From the NCBI RefSeq assembly GCF_947495995.1, contig NZ_CANMAX010000001.1:496001-560000 (forward strand): a stretch of DNA of 64,000 bases. The letters are read 5' to 3'. This DNA is from an uncultured Tenacibaculum sp. Its GTDB lineage: Bacteria > Bacteroidota > Bacteroidia > Flavobacteriales > Flavobacteriaceae. Below the pieces are notes generated by a model. That model was not told where the DNA came from and did not search any database. It saw only the letters and a program-made list of their open reading frames with translations. The translations under genes were made by a program, and so were the position numbers. Of the stretch, positions 19,062 to 27,325 are shown piece by piece. Positions within the stretch are counted from its first letter, which is position 1, and each line of letters begins with the position of its first letter.

Positions 19062-20168
19062 TTACTGATTTTTATTGAAATATGCTGATGGTGATACTCC
19101 CATCAAGTTTTTAAATGATTTATTAAATGTTGTTTTTGAATTGAATCCAGCTTCTTGTGCTAATCCAAAAAACGTGAGTTGTTTTCCTTTTTCTGACTCT
19201 GCTAATTGTACAAACTCTTTTATTCGATAGTAATTGACATATTCAAAGAAATTCATTCCTATGTTTTCATTCAATAATCTTGATAATTCCGGACTATGAA
19301 CTCCTAACATTTCGGCTAATTCCTTTTTTAAAAGCTTATTGTTTAAATATGGTTTCTTCTCAAGCATTAATTGTTCTAAATCTACTTTTAATCTTTCTAA
19401 GTCTTGAACACCTAATTTTGATTGCTGATACTTTTTCTCTTTTAATTCTGGAATAGATTTCAACACTTCAGGATTCATCATTAAATAATATGTGATGAAT
19501 AAAATAATGAACGTTAAAATCAACCAAATGTATGGTCTTGAATTTCGTTCTAACATTGGAAACCCTAAGAAACTTGTCAAAAATAAAATCAACCAAACCA
19601 ATAAACATAATCCTGTTATTACAAGAAAATTCTTTAAGAACTTTGTATGCGGAACATAAGAAATCTCTTTTCGGTACACTTCAGAAAAAGATCGAAAAAC
19701 TTTAAATCCTAAATACCAATATCCAATATTTATGATTAATCCAACAGCATGACAGATGTAAATAACATGTATTAACGGAACAACTTTATTTCTCGCTAAT
19801 TGGGTTTCTCTAGATGGCAAAATAAAATAACCTAAGATGAAAAGAGAATATAAAAAACCAGGTACATAATGTACTACGTCTTTCTTTACGAACTTTTGTT
19901 TATGCAACACAGATCTTACAAAGAGAAAAATAGTCGGACCAAATAGCAAAGCAGAAAACTCCGACATAGCAATTAGTCTAAAATTCTTATTGAAAAAACC
20001 ACCACTATGCAAAACTTTACCTAAAAAACCTACCGAGAGAACAGCAATTAAAATCAACATGAAACTATTAATATATGTTCTCTTTTTTAAAGAAATAAAA
20101 TAAATACTAATGATTAACAGACTTTGGAAAAATCCAAAATAAATAAGTTGATTAAGTATCGTTTGCAT
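19062..20168 (-). CDS. Membrane-anchored AraC family transcriptional regulator
   Basis: About 368 residues from the Met at 20168 (an upstream Met at 20192 would overlap the preceding gene by eight bases). Seven hydrophobic segments fill residues 1-235; the C-terminal 100 residues are an AraC helix-turn-helix pair, with HSPELSRLLNENIGMNFFEYVNYYRI and GLAQEAGFNSKTTFNKSFKNLMGVSPSAY. Such proteins are thought to sense signals with the membrane domain and bind DNA directly. It is co-transcribed with the ABM-like protein upstream and the DUF2911 protein downstream, so these are candidate targets or partners. Confidence 0.9.
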   Translation of the reverse strand: MQTILNQLIYFGFFQSLLIISIYFISLKKRTYINSFMLILIAVLSVGFLGKVLHSGGFFNKNFRLIAMSEFSALLFGPTIFLFVRSVLHKQKFVKKDVVHYVPGFLYSLFILGYFILPSRETQLARNKVVPLIHVIYICHAVGLIINIGYWYLGFKVFRSFSEVYRKEISYVPHTKFLKNFLVITGLCLLVWLILFLTSFLGFPMLERNSRPYIWLILTFIILFITYYLMMNPEVLKSIPELKEKKYQQSKLGVQDLERLKVDLEQLMLEKKPYLNNKLLKKELAEMLGVHSPELSRLLNENIGMNFFEYVNYYRIKEFVQLAESEKGKQLTFFGLAQEAGFNSKTTFNKSFKNLMGVSPSAYFNKNQ

Positions 20169-20184
20169 ATTTTTTGTGGTGAAT

Positions 20185-20874
20185 TTAATCAATTACAAAT
20201 TGATGCACATTTTTTAAATCTTTATACGTTGATAATGGATATTGCTTTAAAAAAGACTGAAACGCTTGTTTAGTTTCCCAAGTTACAATCGTAATTAAAG
20301 TTGGATTATAATAATAACCTAAAGGAGATTTTCCATTTGTAAGTTTAATAACAATTTTACCTCCTGTTTTTTCAACTTCTTGAACCCATTCTTTTATAAA
20401 TTTTTCACTCTGTTTATTCTTTTTCCAAAACGAGGTTACTACATTATGTTTATTTCGATCAATCTCAAACTTTATATCATTTTGTATTTCATAGTACGCT
20501 AATTCAAAATGTGTAAATAATCTTCTTCTTTGTTCATGAAAATCTGGAACTTCTTTTTCAATAACATTTAAAAACTGCTCTCTTTTCACAATATTTTCCC
20601 ACTTTCCAAAAATCAAACTCTTCGGAAGATAACTTCCTAAAATCAGTTCACCTGTTTTAAATCCTTTCTGCGAAGTGAAGGAATATTTAACTCCCACAGG
20701 AAAAATAGTTTTCTTATAACGACCGAACAACTTGTTAAAATCTTTCTTTGTGTTACTAATTAAAAGTATATCTAACACCTCTCCTTTTTTAAATTCGTAT
20801 TGTTGAACACTTTTTTGCCCATAAAAATCACAAGTCAAAAGCAACAACATTACAACCATCAATTTTAATTTCAT
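20185..20874 (-). CDS. Exported protein of unknown function, possibly two dimeric alpha/beta-barrel-like repeats
   Basis: 229 residues from the Met at 20874 (MKLKLMVVMLLLLTC, a signal peptide ending near FYGQ); an in-frame Met at 20928 would add a non-signal-like stretch. Two segments look similar in outline: a strand, then FNKLFGRYKKTIFPVGVKYSF with WENIVKREQFLNVIEKEVPDF, and later ITIVTWETKQAFQSFLKQYP. This order resembles ABM/DUF1330-like ferredoxin folds, but that is a weak inference. It heads the operon with the AraC regulator. Confidence 0.65.
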   Translation of the reverse strand: MKLKLMVVMLLLLTCDFYGQKSVQQYEFKKGEVLDILLISNTKKDFNKLFGRYKKTIFPVGVKYSFTSQKGFKTGELILGSYLPKSLIFGKWENIVKREQFLNVIEKEVPDFHEQRRRLFTHFELAYYEIQNDIKFEIDRNKHNVVTSFWKKNKQSEKFIKEWVQEVEKTGGKIVIKLTNGKSPLGYYYNPTLITIVTWETKQAFQSFLKQYPLSTYKDLKNVHQFVID

Positions 20875-20996
20875 TTTTTCTGTTTTAAAATTTTCATCAA
20901 AACAAAAACAAGCTTCTTTTAAAAACAATTTTTTGATGTACGCATACGGTATATGTACTTATAATACGTGTGTTTTGTTGCAAACTCTACATTTTA

Positions 20997-21009
20997 TAAC
21001 AATTTGTTA
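20997..21009. promoter_or_regulatory. Short palindrome in the divergent region before the nitrilase gene
   Basis: TAACAATTTGTTA, a perfect inverted repeat with one central base, in the gap between the AraC-operon head gene and the nitrilase gene. A possible regulator site; no other evidence. Confidence 0.25.
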
Positions 21010-21083
21010 AATCCGTTTTCATTTTAAAATTCTCATCTCATTTTTGAATATATTCGTGTAACAAACAAACCTAAATAACTATA

Positions 21084-22034
21084 ATGAGCAGTATCTTAAA
21101 AATTGGAATGGCGCAAATTTCTCCTGTTTGGCTGAACAAAGAAAAGACCATTGATAAAGTGAAATCTTATATACTGAAGGCAGCAGATGAAAATTGTGAT
21201 CTTGTGATATTTGGTGAAGGATTATTACCTGGATATCCGTTTTGGTTATCGATAACTAATGGTTCAGAATTCAATTCACAAATCCAAAAAGAGATACATG
21301 CTCATTATATCAAGAATTCTGTTCAGATTGAAAAAGGCGATTTAGATGATATCTGCAAAATCGCTAAAGAAAAATCAATTGCTATTTATTTAGGGATTAT
21401 TGAAAGAGCAGCTAACAGAGGAAATCATAGTTTATATTGCTCACTAGTTTACATTAATGAATTAGGAGAAATTAAATCTGTTCACAGAAAATTACAACCT
21501 ACATACGAAGAACGACTCACTTGGTCTCCTGGAGATGGACATGGATTACAAGTTCACCCACTAAAAGACTTTACAGTTGGTGGTTTAAATTGTTGGGAAA
21601 ACTGGATGCCATTACCAAGGACTGCTTTATATGCCCAAGGCGAAAACTTACATGTTGCTGTTTGGCCTGGCGCAGAAAGAAACACTTTCGATATCACAAA
21701 ATTTATCGCTAAAGAAAGTAGATCTTTTGTAGTTTCTGTTAGTGGATTTATGAGTATTGAAGATTTTCCTAAAGACACACCTAACTATGATGTTATTGTA
21801 AAAAATGCTCCAGAAATTTTAGCAAACGGAGGATCATGTATTGCTGGTCCAGATGGAGAATGGGTAATTCCGCCGGCTACAGGAAAAGAAGGACTTTTTA
21901 CTGGAGAAATTGATTTTCAGAAAGTATTAGAAGAACGTCATAATTTTGATTGTGTCGGACATTATTCTCGACCAGACATTACAAAACTTACTTTAAACAC
22001 AGAAAGACAATCTATTATTGATTTTTCTAACTAA
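21084..22034 (+). CDS. Nitrilase-superfamily carbon-nitrogen hydrolase
   Basis: 316 residues, cytoplasmic. The Glu-Lys-Cys triad is intact: Glu45 in FGEGLLPGYPFW, Lys136 in VHRKLQPTYEERLTW, Cys170 in GGLNCWENWMPL. The FGEG...PGYPFW and N-C-W-E-N-W-M-P patterns are those of true nitrilases (branch 1) rather than amidases, so it likely turns an aliphatic or aryl nitrile into the acid and ammonia. The substrate is not readable from the sequence. It is six bases ahead of an isochorismatase-fold hydrolase, sharing a terminator. Confidence 0.88.
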   Translation: MSSILKIGMAQISPVWLNKEKTIDKVKSYILKAADENCDLVIFGEGLLPGYPFWLSITNGSEFNSQIQKEIHAHYIKNSVQIEKGDLDDICKIAKEKSIAIYLGIIERAANRGNHSLYCSLVYINELGEIKSVHRKLQPTYEERLTWSPGDGHGLQVHPLKDFTVGGLNCWENWMPLPRTALYAQGENLHVAVWPGAERNTFDITKFIAKESRSFVVSVSGFMSIEDFPKDTPNYDVIVKNAPEILANGGSCIAGPDGEWVIPPATGKEGLFTGEIDFQKVLEERHNFDCVGHYSRPDITKLTLNTERQSIIDFSN

Positions 22035-22040
22035 TTACTT

Positions 22041-22607
22041 ATGAGCTTAAAAGATTTAAATACCGCTTTACTACTTGTTGATATTCAAAAAGGATTTGAG
22101 GACGAGGATTATTGGGGCGGAAATAGAAATAATAAAGATGCTGAAAAAAAATGCGAAGAGATTTTAGCTAAATGGAGAACTGCTGAATTACCTGTATATC
22201 ACATTATGCATAGTTCTCAAGATCCGAAATCTTTATTACATGAATCGCATCCTGGTTTTCAACTTTGTGATGAAATTAAACCTTTACCAAACGAACCTAT
22301 AATTGTTAAAAATGTAAATAGTGCCTTTATAGGAACAAATCTAAAGGAGACTTTAGAAGAGAACAATATCAACACTGTTGTAATTGTTGGATTAACTACA
22401 AATCATTGTATTTCTACCACAACAAGAATGTCTGGAAATTTAGGTTTTAACACCTTTTTAATTTCTGATGCCACAGCTACATTTGATAGAAAAGGAATCA
22501 ATGGTGAAGTTTTTTCTGCTGAAACTATTCATCAAACTACATTAGCGAATTTGAATGAAGAATTTGCTGAAGTAATTTCTACAGAGGAATTATTAAAACG
22601 ATTATAG
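22041..22607 (+). CDS. Isochorismatase-family cysteine hydrolase
   Basis: 188 residues. The Asp-Lys-Cys catalytic set is visible: Asp14 in LLVDIQKGF, Lys90 in IIVKNVNSAFIGTNL, Cys123 in VGLTTNHCISTTTRM with the preceding cis-peptide region. The family includes nicotinamidases and other amide or ester hydrolases; no isochorismate pathway genes are near. Pairing with a nitrilase suggests sequential hydrolysis of C-N bonds (nitrile, amide), an inference from gene order. Confidence 0.85.
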   Translation: MSLKDLNTALLLVDIQKGFEDEDYWGGNRNNKDAEKKCEEILAKWRTAELPVYHIMHSSQDPKSLLHESHPGFQLCDEIKPLPNEPIIVKNVNSAFIGTNLKETLEENNINTVVIVGLTTNHCISTTTRMSGNLGFNTFLISDATATFDRKGINGEVFSAETIHQTTLANLNEEFAEVISTEELLKRL

Positions 22608-22629
22608 CATTTAAAACTTACTTTATAAA

Positions 22630-22672
22630 ACAAAAAAGAGACGCTAAAAAATTAGCGTCTCTTTTTTGTTTT
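22630..22672 (+). terminator. Terminator of the nitrilase-isochorismatase operon
   Basis: Sixteen-base arms (22632-22647 and 22652-22667) containing GAGACGCTAA and complement, loop AAAA, T-tract. Strong and likely bidirectional. Confidence 0.9.
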
Positions 22673-22733
22673 TATATAGAGTTAGTTGTTCTTTTTTTTG
22701 AATATCCGTTATAAATCATATTTGATATTTCAG

Positions 22734-22817
22734 CGTCATTCCGAATTTATTTCGGAATCACACAATGTTAATAAACAAAGATTTATGATGAGAACCTGAA
22801 ACAAGTTCAGGTTGACG
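22734..22817. repeat. REP-like intergenic repeat element with two hairpins
   Basis: The element opens with CGTCA and closes with TGACG. Inside are two perfect hairpins: TTCCGAA-TTTAT-TTCGGAA (22739-22757) and AACCTGAA-ACAAG-TTCAGGTT (22793-22813). The CGTCATTCCGAA and CTGAAACAAGTTCAGGTTGACG forms resemble dispersed intergenic repeats common in flavobacterial genomes (from memory, not searched). Only one copy is in this window. It sits in the 250-bp gap between two terminating transcription units. Confidence 0.6.
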
Positions 22818-22857
22818 TTTGTTTATTATTGCACATTATGGATAAACATATTCTTTT

Positions 22858-23694
22858 TTATCCTAAACCGACATCTAAAGACATCATTACGATAAATCCA
22901 CCTATAAAACCTAGCGTAGCTATATCTGTATATTTATCTCTTTGTGTTTCTGGAATAACTTCCTCTACCACAACAAAAATCATTGCTCCCGCTGCAAAAG
23001 CTAAAGCATAAGGTAAAATTGGCGTAAAGAAAGAAACGGCTAATGCTCCTAATACAGCTGCAAAAGGCTCTACTATGGCAGATAATTGTCCGTACCAAAA
23101 ACTTTTTCTACGACTTACACCCTGTCTTCTTAAAGGCATTGCCACCGCAAATCCTTCTGGGAAATTTTGAATACCAATACCAATCGCTAAAGAAATAGCA
23201 GCAATAATCATTTCCGTTTGCTCTACTCCTACTAATGTAGATGCAGCCCCAAATAAAACTCCCACTGCCAAACCTTCTGGTATATTATGTAACGTAATTG
23301 CTAAAACTAATAATGTTGTTTTATGCCAATTCGTTTTTACACCTTCAGCTTCTTCTTCTTTAAAATTGATATGTAAGTGTGGTAACCATTTATCCATTCC
23401 GAATAAAGCCAACGCCCCTAAAGCGAAACCAATTGCTGAAGGAAGAACTTTTACAAAACCTTCACCCGGACTGTTATCAATAGCTGGTGATAATAAACTC
23501 CAAAAACTTGCAGCTACCATTACTCCTCCAGTAAAACCTAACATTCCATCTAAAACTGCTCTATTCATTTTCTTAAAAAAGAAAACTAACGCAGCACCTA
23601 ACGCTGTTAATCCCCAAGTAAACAACGAAGCATATAATGCTCCTTGAATTGGATGTTCTTTGGCGAAATTAACCAGTTGATCAAAAAAACTCAT
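22858..23694 (-). CDS. ZIP family metal transporter (GufA/ZupT-like)
   Basis: 278 residues with about eight transmembrane helices. The metal-binding ZIP helices are clear: HNIPEGLAVGVLFGAA (TM4) and GIGIQNFPEGFAVAMPLRRQG (TM5), the pattern of the GufA group. The loop before TM4 has HLHINFKEEEAEG, a possible metal-binding segment. It imports divalent metals such as zinc, iron or manganese. The start overlaps the DtxR-type regulator's stop by four bases, so transport and regulation are coupled. Confidence 0.9.
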   Translation of the reverse strand: MSFFDQLVNFAKEHPIQGALYASLFTWGLTALGAALVFFFKKMNRAVLDGMLGFTGGVMVAASFWSLLSPAIDNSPGEGFVKVLPSAIGFALGALALFGMDKWLPHLHINFKEEEAEGVKTNWHKTTLLVLAITLHNIPEGLAVGVLFGAASTLVGVEQTEMIIAAISLAIGIGIQNFPEGFAVAMPLRRQGVSRRKSFWYGQLSAIVEPFAAVLGALAVSFFTPILPYALAFAAGAMIFVVVEEVIPETQRDKYTDIATLGFIGGFIVMMSLDVGLG

Positions 23695-24347
23695 CTTTTT
23701 TGTATGTATAAATTACTTGCTATTTTATTTGAGATAGTTAGTACTTTCTCGTTTACTTCTATTACGAAAGAACCATCAAAAGGTTCGATTTCTACTATTT
23801 TAATACGGTTTCCTAAACCAATACCTTGCTTATCTAAAAACTTCAAAAACTCAGATGAAGTATCATCAACACCAACACAAACACCTTCTTCTCCAACAGA
23901 TAATAAAGACAATAACTTTTTATTAATTTGATGAATATTACCTTCTGCATCTGGAATAGGATCTCCATGAGGATCTTGTTTCGGATATCCTAAAAAAGCA
24001 TCTAATTCAGAAATTAACTTTGGTGATTTGATATGTTCTAATTGCTCTGCAACTTCATGAACTTCATCCCAAGAAAAATTTAGTTTATCTACTAAAAAAA
24101 CTTCCCACAAACGATGCTTCCTAATAATACTTGCAGCTACCTTCTTTCCAAAATCAGTTAAGGTTACACCTTGATACTTTTTATATATCACTACTTCCTT
24201 TTCAGAAAGTTTTTTTACCATATCAGTTACAGACGAGGCTTTAGTCTCTAATGCTTTTGCAATAGCATTTGTACTAATACCCCCATCAAAATCAATACTT
24301 AAATGGTATACTGTTTTTATATAATTTTCTTCAGACTGTGAAAACAT
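23691..24347 (-). CDS. DtxR/MntR family metal-dependent transcriptional regulator
   Basis: About 218 residues from the Met at 24347 (MFSQSEENYIKTVYHL); another Met lies six bases upstream. The winged helix is at about 1-70 (STNAIAKALETKASSVTDMVKKL), then the metal-binding dimerisation domain (RKHRLWEVFLVDKLNFSWDEVHEVAEQLEHI) with Glu, His and Cys-type ligands, and a C-terminal FeoA/SH3-like domain (about 150-215). It should repress metal uptake when iron or manganese is sufficient. A perfect 24-bp palindrome lies about 50 bp upstream, between it and the TonB receptor gene, and is the obvious operator. Confidence 0.92.
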   Translation of the reverse strand: MFSQSEENYIKTVYHLSIDFDGGISTNAIAKALETKASSVTDMVKKLSEKEVVIYKKYQGVTLTDFGKKVAASIIRKHRLWEVFLVDKLNFSWDEVHEVAEQLEHIKSPKLISELDAFLGYPKQDPHGDPIPDAEGNIHQINKKLLSLLSVGEEGVCVGVDDTSSEFLKFLDKQGIGLGNRIKIVEIEPFDGSFVIEVNEKVLTISNKIASNLYIQKR

Positions 24348-24365
24348 AAACATATTTTTCAGCTA

Positions 24366-24373
24366 CAAACATA
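24366..24373 (-). promoter_or_regulatory. -7 element for the DtxR-type regulator/ZIP operon
   Basis: TATGTTTG on the minus strand fits TAnnTTTG, about 20 bases before the start at 24347. The palindromic operator lies 24-47 bases upstream of it, over the expected -33 position. Confidence 0.5.
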
Positions 24374-24396
24374 CAAAATTTATATCAGTAAAATTT

Positions 24397-24420
24397 AATT
24401 TTTAGACAAGTCTAAAAATT
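24397..24420. promoter_or_regulatory. Palindromic operator candidate for the DtxR/MntR regulator
   Basis: Perfect inverted repeat with 11-bp arms, AATTTTTAGAC and GTCTAAAAATT, and a two-base centre. It lies between two divergent -7 boxes (24366-24373 minus, 24425-24432 plus) in the gap between the regulator gene and the TonB receptor gene. A TTAGnC...GnCTAA core is reminiscent of operators of the DtxR/IdeR family. The length and position fit a dimeric repressor covering both -33 regions. Confidence 0.72.
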
Positions 24421-24424
24421 AGTT

Positions 24425-24432
24425 TATATTTG
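24425..24432 (+). promoter_or_regulatory. -7 element for the metal-linked TonB receptor
   Basis: TATATTTG matches TAnnTTTG; the start codon is 29 bases downstream. The palindrome ends four bases before it, so repressor binding would block the promoter. Confidence 0.6.
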
Positions 24433-24460
24433 CATCGAAATTAATTTTAGAAAAGGTAAA

Positions 24461-26812
24461 ATGAAAATCATTTATCAAATCATATTTTTATTGTTCTGTA
24501 TAACATCTCAAGCACAAACTGCTACAGTAAGTGGAAGTGTGATGTCGGGTGAAGAATCTATCCCCTTTGCTACAGTATTTGTTAAGGGAAGTAATTTAGG
24601 TACTTCAACAGATAAAGATGGTAATTACAACTTTAAAACACCTTCTGGAACAATCACTCTAGTTGTAAGTTCACAAGGATTTCGTAGTGTAGAAAAACAA
24701 ATTACGGTGTCGGAAGGAGAAAATAAAAAAGTAAATTTTAAACTTATCGAAGACTTACTAGGTCTTGATGAAGTGGTTGTAAGTGCAACAAGAAATCGTG
24801 TTGAGCGAAAAAACACTCCTGTTATAGTTTCCTCTATAAAACCACGTTTATTAAACGCTACTCAATCTCTTACTGTAGCAGACGGATTAAATTATGCACC
24901 TGGCGTAAGGGTAGAAACTAATTGTCAAAACTGTGGGTTTACACAAGTTAGACTTAATGGTTTAGATGGTGGTTATACACAGATACTTTTAAATAGTCGT
25001 CCTGTTTTCAGTTCATTATTAGGCGTATATGGTTTAGAACAAATTCCTACAAACATTATAGATCGCGTAGAAGTGGTTCGTAGTGGTGGTTCTGCATTAT
25101 TTGGTTCTAATGCTATTGCAGGTACAATAAATATCATTACTAAAGACCCTGTTTTAAACACATGGGAAGTTGGTAGTAATCTAGCTGTTATTGATGGAGA
25201 TGCTTGGGACAGAAATGTTACTTTCAACACTTCAAATGTTGCTGACGATCTTAATAGTGGTATTACACTTTACGGAACATATCGTAATAGGCAATCTTAT
25301 GATGCAAATAATGACGGTTTTACTGAAATTGTAGAATTACGCAATACAACTGTAGGTGCAAAAGCCTTTGTAAAACCTAATGATCGTAGTAGAGTTTCAG
25401 TAAATCTTAATGCTATACGTGAATACAGACGTGGTGGTGATCGCTTAGAATTAGCTCCTCAATTCACAGATATTACAGAAGAACTTGATCACGATACTTT
25501 TATCGGTGGGGCAGATTATGAAATAAGCAGTAAAGACAACACCAATAAATTTCAATTATACACATCGGCTTCTTACACCAATAGAGATAGTTATTATGGT
25601 GGTTTAGGTGGTGCTAGAACAAGACAAGATAGTATTACAGCCAATAATGCATTTGGAACTACTAAAGATTTAGCCTGGATTAACGGTGCTCAGTTCACAA
25701 AATACCTAAAGAATAATGATGTGCTTACAGCTGGTGCTGAATATAATATAAGCAATACAGAAGATATAATTCCTGGCTACAATAGACTAATTGATCAAAG
25801 TGTAAATTCATTAGGTATTTATGCGCAATACGAATGGAAACCTTCTGAAAAGTTTACAGCCTTATTTGGTACTCGATTAGATAACATATCTGTTGATGGT
25901 AAATACTCTATCGGTGGAATATCTAGAGAAGCTGATATTAATCAAACAGCAATCTCTCCTAGGTTGACACTATCATACCAACTTTCTAAAGAAATAAAAC
26001 TACGAGGTGGATATGCACGCGGATTTAGAGCTCCTCAAGCATTTAATGAAGATTTACATATTTCTAGCGTAGGAGGCGAACAACAGTTTGTTATTTTATC
26101 AGATGATTTAAATGCTGAGTTTTCCAATGCCTTTACATGGTCGTTTAATTATTCAAAAACGATTAATTTACTACAAGTCGATTTACTCTTAGAAACATTT
26201 TTCACTAGCTTACAAGATCCTTTTACTTTAGTAAGTACAGGTGCTACATTAGCAAATGGTTCTATTCTTGAAGAAGTTCGAAATGGTTCAGATGCTAGTG
26301 TTTTTGGTTCTAATTTTGAGTTAGGAATTTCACCAAATCCTAAATGGCGTTTTCAATTGGGTGGAACTTTACAACGTACCGAGTATGATGAACCACAAAT
26401 ACTTTTTGAAAGTGATGGAACTCCTGGAGAAAGTGATATTATTATTGAAGAGTTTGTTAGAGTTCCTAATTTTTATGGATACTTAAATGCTACTTGGTTA
26501 CCTAGCGAAAAATTCAATGTAGATCTTACAGGCACTTATACAGGTAAAATGATCGTACCATTGGTTGTTAGTGACACAGGATTTTTATCTTTAAACGAAG
26601 TGGATCCATTTTTTGATTTGAACTTAAAACTTGAAAAACACATAGATTTTAATGACAACTTTATGATTACCTTATCAGGTGGTGTAAATAATCTGTTTAA
26701 TAGTTATCAAGATGATTTTGATACAGGTGCAGGTCGTGATTCTGATTATGTTTACGGTCCTAACCTACCAAGAACCTTTTTTATGGGTATAAAATTTGGG
26801 AAATTTCATTAA
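24461..26812 (+). CDS. TonB-dependent outer-membrane receptor, likely metal or metallophore uptake
   Basis: 783 residues. Signal peptide (to about SQAQT), carboxypeptidase-like regulatory domain (about 20-105), plug domain (LDEVVVSATRNRVERKNTPV onward, with GLDGGYTQILLNSRPVFSSL and VEVVRSGGSALFGSNAIAGTINI) and a C-terminal 22-strand barrel. This length and plug resemble siderophore/cobalamin-type receptors rather than SusC-type glycan receptors. Its promoter overlaps the palindrome expected to bind the divergent DtxR-type regulator, which argues for iron, manganese or zinc transport. The next gene is a thioredoxin-like protein. Confidence 0.9.
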   Translation: MKIIYQIIFLLFCITSQAQTATVSGSVMSGEESIPFATVFVKGSNLGTSTDKDGNYNFKTPSGTITLVVSSQGFRSVEKQITVSEGENKKVNFKLIEDLLGLDEVVVSATRNRVERKNTPVIVSSIKPRLLNATQSLTVADGLNYAPGVRVETNCQNCGFTQVRLNGLDGGYTQILLNSRPVFSSLLGVYGLEQIPTNIIDRVEVVRSGGSALFGSNAIAGTINIITKDPVLNTWEVGSNLAVIDGDAWDRNVTFNTSNVADDLNSGITLYGTYRNRQSYDANNDGFTEIVELRNTTVGAKAFVKPNDRSRVSVNLNAIREYRRGGDRLELAPQFTDITEELDHDTFIGGADYEISSKDNTNKFQLYTSASYTNRDSYYGGLGGARTRQDSITANNAFGTTKDLAWINGAQFTKYLKNNDVLTAGAEYNISNTEDIIPGYNRLIDQSVNSLGIYAQYEWKPSEKFTALFGTRLDNISVDGKYSIGGISREADINQTAISPRLTLSYQLSKEIKLRGGYARGFRAPQAFNEDLHISSVGGEQQFVILSDDLNAEFSNAFTWSFNYSKTINLLQVDLLLETFFTSLQDPFTLVSTGATLANGSILEEVRNGSDASVFGSNFELGISPNPKWRFQLGGTLQRTEYDEPQILFESDGTPGESDIIIEEFVRVPNFYGYLNATWLPSEKFNVDLTGTYTGKMIVPLVVSDTGFLSLNEVDPFFDLNLKLEKHIDFNDNFMITLSGGVNNLFNSYQDDFDTGAGRDSDYVYGPNLPRTFFMGIKFGKFH

Positions 26813-26839
26813 AATAAAGATCGTTACTCTTATAATATT

Positions 26840-27325
26840 ATGCATTTAAAAAATATAACATACATACTATTATTTTACTTGTTTACTCAATCTTTAACAG
26901 CTCAACAAAATAACAGTATTAACTGGATCACGTTTCAACAGTTAGAAGATTCACTTTCTGTAAAGCCCAAGAAAGTATTTATCGATTTCTATGCAGACTG
27001 GTGTATTTATTGTAAAAAAATGGAAAAGGTAGCTTTTAAAGATACTAAAGTTGTTGCAAAATTGAATGCCGATTATTATGCTGTTAAAATGAATGCGGAA
27101 AGTAGTGATACCATTTTTTTTGGAAGTGATACTTTTATCAATAAACAAATTGGAAAAAAAAGAAATCCCACTCATGATATTCCTCTGCTTTTAGCATCAC
27201 GAAACAATAAAGATTTTTCACTTCCAGCAATAGTAATCTTAGATGAGAACTTTAAAATTTCAGCACGATATTTTGAATATTTAGACAGGAAGAAAATGTT
27301 GAAAGCTATAAGTCAAGAAAAATAA
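26840..27325 (+). CDS. Exported thioredoxin-family protein (DsbD gamma-like)
   Basis: 161 residues with signal peptide (cleavage near LTAQQ). The active site is FIDFYADWCIYCKKMEKVAF, a CxxC thioredoxin motif near residue 55, followed by the Pro-containing loop FSLPAIVILDENF. It is periplasmic and probably reduces or protects thiols. Located 27 bp after the TonB receptor with no terminator between, so likely under the same metal control; it may keep metal-site cysteines reduced during import (inference). Confidence 0.85.
   Translation: MHLKNITYILLFYLFTQSLTAQQNNSINWITFQQLEDSLSVKPKKVFIDFYADWCIYCKKMEKVAFKDTKVVAKLNADYYAVKMNAESSDTIFFGSDTFINKQIGKKRNPTHDIPLLLASRNNKDFSLPAIVILDENFKISARYFEYLDRKKMLKAISQEK

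Noticed and set aside
22829-23011. A 60-residue plus-strand frame opposite the ZIP transporter
   Set aside because: Lies antisense to the C-terminal part of a well-supported transporter gene and has no domain of its own.
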